From positions 62,001 through 126,000 of the forward strand of contig SCQP01000018.1 in NCBI GenBank assembly GCA_004299485.1: a stretch of 64,000 nucleotides of DNA, read 5' to 3'. Position 1 is the first letter of the stretch. Each line of letters opens with the position of its first letter. The notes under the pieces are model-generated. The model did no database searches and was not told the origin of the DNA. It saw only the letters and a program-made list of their open reading frames with translations. This stretch comes from Acidobacteriota bacterium. Its GTDB lineage: Bacteria; Acidobacteriota; Terriglobia; Terriglobales; SCQP01. This document shows positions 44,799-51,568 of this stretch, piece by piece. A program made the position numbers and the translations under genes.

Positions 44799-45468
44799 TT
44801 TCCAGTACCGTATCCGCCAGCAGAAGGCCGAGGCAGGAGAAAACCACGTCGTAGCCGATCAGCAGCTTCAACCAATAGTTTGCCACGCCTGAGCCGGCGA
44901 GAAAAACCTGCGTGGCTTCCACCATGGCCAGAATCGCCGGGATGGAAATGGGCAATAGCAAGAGTGGCAGCAGCAGGCCGCGCTGGCGCGAGTGCGCGCT
45001 CATGGCGGAAAAATAGGTGCCATTGGCGGCCAGCGCCCAGGTACCCAGCACGCACGTGGCAGCAATGCCCCACCACTCGGTACGCGGCGGCGCGTTGAAC
45101 AGAATGGCGAACAACGGCACCAGGATGACCTCGAGCGCGAGAATGACCGCGAGGCTGGCGAAGAACTTGCCGGCCAGCATCGCCGAGCGCGAGGCGGGGC
45201 TGATTTGCAGGCCCATCAAGCTGGCCTCGCCGGTCTCGCGCAGGAACGCACGATCGAGCGCTACCAGCGCGGCAAACAGAAAGGCGATCCACAGCAGCGC
45301 GCCGCCGGCGCGGAGGGTGAGCGCGGCATCGGCATTGAAGGCGAAGCTGAAAACCACGATCACCAGCAGTGCATAGAAGCCCATGGCGAGCAGGGCTTCG
45401 CGGGTGCGCAGCTCGATGCGCAGGTCGCGCGCGGCGACGGCGGCGGCGATCTTGAGGGAGTTAGCCAA
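44791..45468 (-). CDS. ccmB: Heme exporter protein CcmB
   Basis: This protein of about 225 residues has six TM helices and forms the CcmAB transporter that drives release of CcmE from CcmC. The N-terminal block RDLRIELRTREALLAMGFYALLVIVVFSFAF and the central AFLRETGEASLMGLQISPASRSAMLAGKF match the family. I choose the TTG at 45468, because AAGGAG lies 6 bases before it. A TTG at 45474 is the next option. It overlaps ccmA. Confidence 0.9.
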   Translation of the reverse strand: MANSLKIAAAVAARDLRIELRTREALLAMGFYALLVIVVFSFAFNADAALTLRAGGALLWIAFLFAALVALDRAFLRETGEASLMGLQISPASRSAMLAGKFFASLAVILALEVILVPLFAILFNAPPRTEWWGIAATCVLGTWALAANGTYFSAMSAHSRQRGLLLPLLLLPISIPAILAMVEATQVFLAGSGVANYWLKLLIGYDVVFSCLGLLLADTVLEIE

Positions 45469-46120
45469 CCGCAACTCCTTGCCGCCCGGCCACGGTCAAC
45501 CGGCCGCGCGCGAGCGTCAGTTCGCCATCGGCCAGGCCGGCGACCTGCTCGGGATTGTGGCTGCTGAGCAGCAGGGTCATGCCGCCGTCGCGCAGTTCGG
45601 TGAGGCAGGCACGCATTTCCGCCACCGTCTGCTGGTCCAGACTGGCGAAGGGTTCGTCCAGCAGCAGCAGCGCGGGTTGATGCAGCAGGCAGCGGGCGAG
45701 CGCGGCTTTCTGGCGCATGCCCTGGGAGAGTTCGGCCACGCGGCGCGGACCGAGCGCGGGGCCGCGCACCTGATCAAGGGCGCGGACGACGGCGGCATCG
45801 CCGTCCGAAAGGCCATAAAGGGTAGCGTAAAAGCGCAGGTTCTCGGCTACGGTGAGATGAGGATGCAGCAGGCTCTGATGCGAGAGAAACCCGGTCTGGC
45901 GGCGCGCCGCGGCGGAACCGGCGCCCGCGCCCTCGACGGTCACGCTGCCGTCGGTCGGCCGCAGCGCGCCCGCCAGGATGCGCAGCAAGGTCGATTTGCC
46001 CGCGCCGTTGGCGCCCCAGAGGGTAAGCAGACGGCCGCGCTCACAGGAAAAGCTGACGTGGCGCAAGACCACGGCGTCGCCAAAAAAGCGGCTGACGCGG
46101 TTGCATTCTAAAAACGGCAC
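45461..46120 (-). CDS. ccmA: Heme exporter ATPase CcmA
   Basis: This 219-residue ABC ATPase has Walker A WGANGAGKSTLLRIL, a Q-loop in GFLSHQSLL, the signature AELSQGMRQKAALARCLL, Walker B ALLLLDEPFASLD and the switch His in LLLSSHNPEQ. With CcmB and CcmC it powers release of heme-loaded CcmE. GTG start; 14 bases after the ccmE stop. Confidence 0.95.
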   Translation of the reverse strand: MPFLECNRVSRFFGDAVVLRHVSFSCERGRLLTLWGANGAGKSTLLRILAGALRPTDGSVTVEGAGAGSAAARRQTGFLSHQSLLHPHLTVAENLRFYATLYGLSDGDAAVVRALDQVRGPALGPRRVAELSQGMRQKAALARCLLHQPALLLLDEPFASLDQQTVAEMRACLTELRDGGMTLLLSSHNPEQVAGLADGELTLARGRLTVAGRQGVAVG

Positions 46121-46134
46121 ACGAGGACTATAGG

Positions 46135-46593
46135 TTAATTCATCATGCCCGCGCTGGTGCGCGGCGCGCGGCCCGCGGCGCGCGCGTACTTGGGCTCATA
46201 CTTCGAGGCGCACTTCGCCTGCACGCCGGAGGCGCGGAAGGTTCCGTCCGCCAGCCAGCGGCCCGAGGCGACGGCTTGGGCATTGTTCACGAAGGTGTCG
46301 GGCAGCGGATCGGTGCCCACATAAGCGACCGGCAGGACATGACCGCCCTGGCTGATCTCAAACGTGGTCTGCAGCATGCCCTGGCGCATGATGTCTTTGC
46401 GGATGCTGCCCGGAACCACATCGCCGGAAACGCGGAGATTGACCGCATGCGCCTGCGCCGGCGGCATCTGCTCCAACTCGGTGACGGTAACGAAGTAGGC
46501 CTTGGTGTCGCGCACCGCGGTAAACGCCAGCCAGGCGATTGCCGCCAGCATGATGGCGATCAGCAGTCCGAATTTCCAGGTGACCTTGCGCAT
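46135..46593 (-). CDS. ccmE: Heme chaperone CcmE, CxxxY variant
   Basis: This 152-residue protein has one N-terminal TM helix (KFGLLIAIMLAAIAWLAFTAV) and a periplasmic OB-fold domain. The heme-attachment motif is KCASKYEPKY, that is CxxxY in place of the common HxxxY. Cys-type CcmE proteins are known from Desulfovibrio-like bacteria and some archaea. The C-terminal tail after the motif is short and flexible. It lies 20 bases after the regulatory-domain gene and 14 before ccmA. Confidence 0.9.
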   Translation of the reverse strand: MRKVTWKFGLLIAIMLAAIAWLAFTAVRDTKAYFVTVTELEQMPPAQAHAVNLRVSGDVVPGSIRKDIMRQGMLQTTFEISQGGHVLPVAYVGTDPLPDTFVNNAQAVASGRWLADGTFRASGVQAKCASKYEPKYARAAGRAPRTSAGMMN

Positions 46594-46613
46594 CCGAGTA
46601 CCTTTCAGTATAG

Positions 46614-47858
46614 CTAGCGGCGGGCGAGCGTGTCCATGCGGGCGTTGAGGGCGGCGCGGGACTGGGCGTATTCGGCGTCGGAAATGTGGCCGGTGTGGTG
46701 GCGGACTTCGAGCAGGAAGAGGTCGTCCTTTAGGCGTGCCAGCTCATCACCCATGGGCGGCGCCGAGGGTGAAGGCGCTGCTGCGGCGGGCGCGACGCCG
46801 GCGGCTGCGACTACGGGCTGTTTTTCCGAGCGCGAAAGCAGTATGCCGAAGCCGGCGGCGGCGAGGAGGGCGAGGACGATGAAGACCGTCCATTTGTTGC
46901 GCTCCAGCAGCGTCGGCATCGGAACGGCGCCGGAAGCCGCTGCGGGCACGGGCGCGGCGGCCGCTTCCGGTCCAGTGCTCGCCGAGCTTGCCGGAGGCGC
47001 GGCGCCCGCGGAGGAGCCATTGGTCACCTCGCTGGGCAGGGGTGCGTTGCCGGAGACAGCAAAGCTGACGGATTTGGGTACCGCCGCGGCTGTGACGCCG
47101 TAGACGTTATAACCCTGCTGCGCGCCGACCTGCACGAAGCCCGCGCCCGAGAACTGCATGGGCTGGGGGACGTAGACCTCGAAATGCGCCGGCACGAAAA
47201 CCGGTGCCTCGGTGATCGCGGCTTTGGCGCCGGCGTAAGGGATGCGGTAGGAGATTTGAATTTTGGTCTCGCCGGGCCGCAGCGGCGTATCCACACTGTA
47301 GACGCTGTGATCGGCCGTGGGCAGCGCGGAGTGGGCCAGCGGCATTTCATTGGGCGCCACCACGCGGACCATGTCCACATGCGCGCCGGCGGGCACGCGG
47401 AAGCGGAACATGCCGCCCTTGGCCGCCAGCGTGCGCATGGGCTGCAAGCCATTTTCGACGCGATATTCGTTCACCACGGCAAGCTGGCCCTGATCGGGCT
47501 GCAAGACCATGATTTCCGCATCCACGCGCAGCAGCGTCGCGTCGCTGCTGACGCTGTAGACGCTGACGTTGGTTTCCGACTGGCCGGTGGCGACCTTGGC
47601 GAAGTAGGGCACGCCCTGATAGTCGACGCGCACCATGAACGGTCCGGGGATGTTTTCGCTGAAGCGATAGTGGCCGGAAGCGCCGGTGGTGGTCTGGCCG
47701 ACGTTGTTCATGTTGCCCTGGAGCTGAACCAGCGTGACCTTGGCGTTGGCGAGCGGCGAGCCGGTGGTGAGGTTGAGGACCGTACCCACCACATTCTGGC
47801 CGGCCTGCGCGGCCGCAGCTATGGCCAAGGCGAAAAAGAGAAAAACCAGCTTACGCAT
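46614..47858 (-). CDS. Carboxypeptidase-regulatory-domain membrane protein in ccm operon
   Basis: This 414-residue protein has a signal peptide (MRKLVFLFFALAIAAAAQA) and a CarboxypepD_reg-like beta domain (VVGTVLNLTTGSPLANAKVTLVQLQG...GHYRFSENIPGPFMVRV). A second beta-rich region runs to residue 270, followed by an Ala/Pro/Ser-rich linker and a TM helix near 325-343 (WTVFIVLALLAAAGFGILL). The cytoplasmic C-terminal helix pair (ELARLKDDLFLLEVRHHTGHISDAEYAQSRAALNARMD) resembles the helix of CcmI-like and SHOCT-type proteins. Its place between ccmH/ccmI and ccmE suggests a role in apocytochrome or heme handling. No characterised homologue is known to me. Confidence 0.75.
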   Translation of the reverse strand: MRKLVFLFFALAIAAAAQAGQNVVGTVLNLTTGSPLANAKVTLVQLQGNMNNVGQTTTGASGHYRFSENIPGPFMVRVDYQGVPYFAKVATGQSETNVSVYSVSSDATLLRVDAEIMVLQPDQGQLAVVNEYRVENGLQPMRTLAAKGGMFRFRVPAGAHVDMVRVVAPNEMPLAHSALPTADHSVYSVDTPLRPGETKIQISYRIPYAGAKAAITEAPVFVPAHFEVYVPQPMQFSGAGFVQVGAQQGYNVYGVTAAAVPKSVSFAVSGNAPLPSEVTNGSSAGAAPPASSASTGPEAAAAPVPAAASGAVPMPTLLERNKWTVFIVLALLAAAGFGILLSRSEKQPVVAAAGVAPAAAAPSPSAPPMGDELARLKDDLFLLEVRHHTGHISDAEYAQSRAALNARMDTLARR

Positions 47859-48117
47859 TTTTGAGAGCCGTGGTGACATCGGCGGCTTCGCGTTCGAGCA
47901 TGGCGCGGCTGCGCTGGAAGTCGGCATCGGAGAGCTTGCCCGCCAGGTGTTCGAAGTGCAAATCCTTGAGATTTTCGTAAACCGCCTTCTTGCGCTCTTC
48001 CAGCGCCTGGCGCATGGCTTCGCGCGGGCCGCCATCGGGCGCGTCGGGCTGGGCGGTAAAGATCCAGTAGCCTACGGCCAAGGTCAGAATGAGGCAACAG
48101 GCGGCAATCAGGGGCAT
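47851..48117 (-). CDS. CcmI-like small membrane protein
   Basis: This 88-residue protein has an N-terminal TM helix (MPLIAACCLILTLAVGYWIF) followed by a helical pair (KKAVYENLKDLHFEHLAGKLSDADFQRSRAMLEREAADVTTAL). This pattern is shared with the N-terminal part of CcmI/CycH. The long TPR domain of classical CcmI is missing. It starts one base after the ccmH stop and overlaps the next gene by 8 bases. Likely role: part of the apocytochrome-handling module. Confidence 0.72.
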   Translation of the reverse strand: MPLIAACCLILTLAVGYWIFTAQPDAPDGGPREAMRQALEERKKAVYENLKDLHFEHLAGKLSDADFQRSRAMLEREAADVTTALKNA

Positions 48118-48606
48118 TTACGGCTTCCCGATCTCGCGCTCCAGCTCGGCCGCCACCTGCGCCCGAATGCCGGCGGTGTCCGGAGCCGGTGGTTCGGCGG
48201 GCGCGGGCGCGGTTTGCTGCCGCACGCGAAAGCGATTGATGAAAAACAGCACCAGCACCAGGCCCACGGCAAGGATGATCCAGGGCATCACCCACGCGGT
48301 CTCGTTAAAGCCCTGATGTGTCGGGTTGGCCAGCACCTCGGTGCCGTACTCCTGCACGAAGGATTGCAGCACCAGCGAATCGGCTTCGGGCAGCAGCGAA
48401 CGCTGGCGGACTTCCGCCTGCATCTGGAGCTTGACGGTGCAGTTGAGGGTGGTGCAGACGAGTGCGCCCTGCTGGCAGCTGCAGGTGCAGATCAACTGCT
48501 TGCCGATGCGCTCAGCACGGGGAGAAAACGTGCCGTCGCCGCGCAGCGCGACGCTGCCGGCAAACAAGAAAAGCACCACAAAAAGGACCGAACATTTACT
48601 GCGCAA
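48118..48606 (-). CDS. ccmH: Cytochrome c maturation protein CcmH, Cys-rich variant
   Basis: This protein of about 162 residues has a signal peptide, then the redox region LICTCSCQQGALVCTTLNC in place of the classical LRCxxC, then a CcmH-type helix (ADSLVLQSFVQEYGTEVLA) and a C-terminal TM helix (WVMPWIILAVGLVLVLFFI). The extra Cys pairs match a CxCxC-type subgroup. TTG at 48606 has GAGGTG at correct spacing; the ATG at 48648 would overlap ccmF by 53 bases. It reduces apocytochrome thiols for heme ligation. Confidence 0.85.
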   Translation of the reverse strand: MRSKCSVLFVVLFLFAGSVALRGDGTFSPRAERIGKQLICTCSCQQGALVCTTLNCTVKLQMQAEVRQRSLLPEADSLVLQSFVQEYGTEVLANPTHQGFNETAWVMPWIILAVGLVLVLFFINRFRVRQQTAPAPAEPPAPDTAGIRAQVAAELEREIGKP

Positions 48607-50626
48607 GCGACACCTCGCGAGGCTCGGCGTCCGGCTCGGGTTGATCAACGCGATCGAGCGCGCGCACGGGCTCGGGGCGTGTGCCGGAATCGGATTTGCG
48701 GCTGGGCAGCAAAGCGATCAGGGTTCCGAAGATCACGACGATGGTTCCGACCCAGATCCACATGATCAGCGGACGGATGTAGGCGTGCAGGATGGGCACG
48801 TGGGTATTGGGATCGTCGCCGGCATAGACCAGGTAAAGGTCGCCGGAGGGTTCCGAGCGGATGGCCACCATGGACTGCGCCTGATTGCTGGCCTTGTAGA
48901 AGCGGCGCGAGGGATACAGGGTATCGACCACGCGGCCGTTCTGGCGGACCTGAATGATTTCGGCTTCGGTCGAGTAGTTGGGGTTGTCGTCCTGCGTGTA
49001 GGATTCGGAGACGAGCTGGTAAGAGCCGATCTGAATTTTTCCCTGGTACGGCATGGGCGCCTCGACGCTCTGGTTGAAGGCCGCGCCGGTGATGCCGATC
49101 GCCATCAGGATGATGCCGATGTGAATGATGTAGCCGCCGTAGCGGCGGGTGTTGCGCGAAGTCAGGTGCACGACGGCGCCGGGCCACGATCGGCCGCGTT
49201 TGACCAGCACGCGCGCCCCCCGGCCAAATTCCATGGCGATGGTCACGAGCACGAAGGCGCAGAGGCCGAACGCGACCAGCGGGTAAGGATCGTGCAGGCC
49301 CTTCAGGACCAGCACAATCGCGGTGGCCACGCCGCACAACGCGGGGTTCAGGAAGTTGCGGCGCAGGCTGCCGAGCGAAGTCCGCCGCCAGGCCAGCAGC
49401 GGCCCGACGCCGGTGAGGAAGAGCAAAAACAGGAACAGCGGAATGTTGATGCGGTCGAAGAACTCCCGGCCGACGGTGATCTTTTCGCCCTGGATCGCCT
49501 CCGAAAGCACCGGGAAGATGGTGCCCCAAAGAATCGCCAGCGCCGCCACCAGCAGCACGAAGTTATTGAACAGGAAGCCGCTCTCGCGCGAAACCGTGGA
49601 TTCAAGCTGATTGTCGCCGCCCAGCGCCGAACGGTTGCGGAAGAAGACGTACAGACACACGACCGCAATCGCGACCAGAAAGACGACGAAGTAGTTGCCA
49701 ATCGCCGATTGCGCGAAGGCGTGTACGGAGCTGACGATGCCGCTGCGCACCAGAAAATCGCCGAAGATGGTCAGGAAGAAAGTAAGGAAGATGAGGCCGA
49801 TGTTCCAGACCTTCAGCATGCCGCGCTTCTCCTGCATCATCACCGAGTGCAGGAAGGCGGTGCCGGTGAGCCAGGGCAGGAAGGCGGCGTTTTCAACCGG
49901 ATCCCACTCCCAATAGCCCCCCCACCCCAGAACTTTGTAGGCCCAGTAGCCGCCGAGGACGATGCCCACGGTGAGGAACGCCCAGGCGATCATGGTCCAC
50001 AGGCGGGTAACGCGAATCCAGCGGTCGCCGGGCATGCGCTTGATGAGCGCGGCGAGCGCGAAGGCAAACGGGATCGCAAAGCCGATGTAGCCGAGATACA
50101 GGATGGGCGGATGCACATCCATCTGGGAGTATTGCAGCAGTGGGTTGAGGCCGCTGCCGTCGGCGGGCGTGCCCACGGGCAGGGTGGTGAAGGGCGAGGC
50201 GACGAAATTGTTCAGCAGCAGGAAGAACGAGGTGATGGCGGCCAGGATGACCGCGACCGTGGGGCGCAGTTGCGGATGCTTGCGGCCGCTGGTGAGCAGC
50301 GCCACGAAGCCGTAGCCGCTGAGCAGCATGGACCAGAACAGCAGCGAGCCTTCCTGGCCGGACCAGAGCACGGCAAACTTGTAGTACAGCGGCAGGGCGC
50401 GGTTGCTGTGCTCGGCGACGTAGGCGACGCTGAAAGTGTCGTGAAAAATCAGGCCCAGCAGGCAGATGACGGCGGCCAGCACCGCCGGGAAAATCATCAG
50501 GTAGGCGCGCTCGGCGCTGGCGATCATGCGCGGCCGGTGCGAACTGAGGCCAACCACGCCGGCGAGCACGGCATAGCAGGCGAGCACGAAGGCCAGGACG
50601 AGGGCGTAGGCGCCGAAAATCTGCAT
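48596..50626 (-). CDS. ccmF: Cytochrome c heme lyase CcmF
   Basis: This 676-residue polytopic protein has about 14 TM helices. The WWD heme-handling motif is WGGYWEWDPVENAAFLPWLTGTAFLHSVM, and conserved His residues lie in HPPILYLGYIGFAIPF and HIGIILMAIGITG. It joins heme from CcmE to apocytochrome CxxCH sites. It is the first gene of the ccm operon; a TAGAAT box lies upstream at 50667. Confidence 0.95.
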   Translation of the reverse strand: MQIFGAYALVLAFVLACYAVLAGVVGLSSHRPRMIASAERAYLMIFPAVLAAVICLLGLIFHDTFSVAYVAEHSNRALPLYYKFAVLWSGQEGSLLFWSMLLSGYGFVALLTSGRKHPQLRPTVAVILAAITSFFLLLNNFVASPFTTLPVGTPADGSGLNPLLQYSQMDVHPPILYLGYIGFAIPFAFALAALIKRMPGDRWIRVTRLWTMIAWAFLTVGIVLGGYWAYKVLGWGGYWEWDPVENAAFLPWLTGTAFLHSVMMQEKRGMLKVWNIGLIFLTFFLTIFGDFLVRSGIVSSVHAFAQSAIGNYFVVFLVAIAVVCLYVFFRNRSALGGDNQLESTVSRESGFLFNNFVLLVAALAILWGTIFPVLSEAIQGEKITVGREFFDRINIPLFLFLLFLTGVGPLLAWRRTSLGSLRRNFLNPALCGVATAIVLVLKGLHDPYPLVAFGLCAFVLVTIAMEFGRGARVLVKRGRSWPGAVVHLTSRNTRRYGGYIIHIGIILMAIGITGAAFNQSVEAPMPYQGKIQIGSYQLVSESYTQDDNPNYSTEAEIIQVRQNGRVVDTLYPSRRFYKASNQAQSMVAIRSEPSGDLYLVYAGDDPNTHVPILHAYIRPLIMWIWVGTIVVIFGTLIALLPSRKSDSGTRPEPVRALDRVDQPEPDAEPREVSLAQ

Positions 50627-50666
50627 GAAGGTACAGCGCTGGCCGCGAACTCAGGACCAGATGATT

Positions 50667-50672
50667 ATTCTA
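50667..50672 (-). promoter_or_regulatory. Possible -10 of ccm operon
   Basis: TAGAAT (minus strand), 41 bases before the ccmF ATG, in an AT-richer patch. The -35 box is not convincing. Confidence 0.4.
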
Positions 50673-50721
50673 CCGTTTCTGCAAGCGCAGTGGATGGCCC
50701 CAAGTGGAGCAAACCGGCGGC

Positions 50722-50829
50722 GGCAGCTCGGAGGAGCCCTGAGCGCCAGCGGGCGCACCCTGCCGGGAATCGAAGCCCGCACTCCAACCGGCCAACGGGA
50801 GCGACCAGGGGTAAAAAGTGGCGAGCCAC
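50722..50829. repeat. Second repeat family, full copy upstream of ccmF
   Basis: About 108 bases, roughly 88 percent identical by eye to 59341-59447. Shared landmarks are GGCAGCT.GGAGGAGCC, CCAGCGGGCG, AATCGAAGCCC, CCAACGGGAGCGACCAGGG and the terminal hairpin GTGGC-GA-GCCAC. It occupies most of the gap between vapC and ccmF. Confidence 0.85.
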
Positions 50830-50838
50830 ATTGCCCGG

Positions 50839-51267
50839 TTAGGAAACGGCTGGGGTGAGCAATCCCTCAGTGCGCGCGGCGGCGTTCAGGCGTTGATCAA
50901 AACAGACGAACTCGATCCCTCTTCCCAACCGCCGCAGGAGATGCAGCGCACTCGCAAGCTGAACCGCATCACCCGCACGCAGGGCGTGGCGGCGCAGCAC
51001 TTCAACCGCGATCCTGCACACGTACCCATCAACTTCGATCAGCAAGATCCCTGCCGCATCCGACTCCAGATCGGCCAACATTCGCTCGCTCTCGGTTACG
51101 GTAATTCCTCCCTCACGCAGACGGCGCGTGATTCCCGACGCCGTCTCCACGACCGTCAGCCGGCTCGTCGCGACTGAGGCCTGCTGCCCGAACCGCATGA
51201 CCTCATCCGTGCCCGGTTCGAACACGTAACGCTTCGCCCAGGCGCTGGAATCAAAATAGCGGATCAA
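50839..51267 (-). CDS. VapC-like PIN-domain toxin
   Basis: This 142-residue PIN protein has IRYFDSSAWAKRYVFE (Asp near 6), SRLTVVETASGITRRL (Glu near 41), LRAGDAVQLASALHLL (Asp near 98) and FVCFDQRLNAAA (Asp near 122). It is the third PIN toxin of the window. It overlaps its antitoxin gene by 4 bases (ATGA). Confidence 0.88.
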   Translation of the reverse strand: MIRYFDSSAWAKRYVFEPGTDEVMRFGQQASVATSRLTVVETASGITRRLREGGITVTESERMLADLESDAAGILLIEVDGYVCRIAVEVLRRHALRAGDAVQLASALHLLRRLGRGIEFVCFDQRLNAAARTEGLLTPAVS

Positions 51268-51548
51268 TACCCCTCATCCCGGTCCTCGCGAATCGCATCG
51301 CTGAGCGAAACTCCGGGGATGCGTAACGGCGTAGCTGGCCGCAGCTTGCCAATTGGTCTGGTCACGGTTCCTTCCGCATGCAGCCGCTCCCAGGCAGCTT
51401 CTTCTGGATCGCTCGGTAACGGCCGCAATTCCGCTACTTCTTTGCCGCGGTCGGTGATAATGAGCGTGCCCCCCTTACGGACCTGTTCCAGGTATTTGCC
51501 CAGCCGGTTTTTCAGCTCGCGCGCGCCGACGGTCCCCTTGGTGGCCAT
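51264..51548 (-). CDS. Phd/YefM-type antitoxin
   Basis: This protein of about 94 residues has the Phd/YefM N-terminal DNA-binding fold (VGARELKNRLGKYLEQVRKGGTLIITDRGKEVAELRPL) and a C-terminal region of about 45 residues that would bind the PIN toxin. The ATG at 51548 was chosen over 51572 because it matches the family N-terminus. It probably autoregulates the pair. Confidence 0.88.
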   Translation of the reverse strand: MATKGTVGARELKNRLGKYLEQVRKGGTLIITDRGKEVAELRPLPSDPEEAAWERLHAEGTVTRPIGKLRPATPLRIPGVSLSDAIREDRDEGY

Positions 51549-51568
51549 GTGGCTACCATAGCACCGAT

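Noticed and set aside
48326-50842. 838-codon plus-strand frame across the ccmF/ccmH region
   Set aside because: The composition is rich in His/Gln/Arg/Glu repeats typical of antisense shadow of high-GC genes. ccmF on the minus strand is unmistakable.
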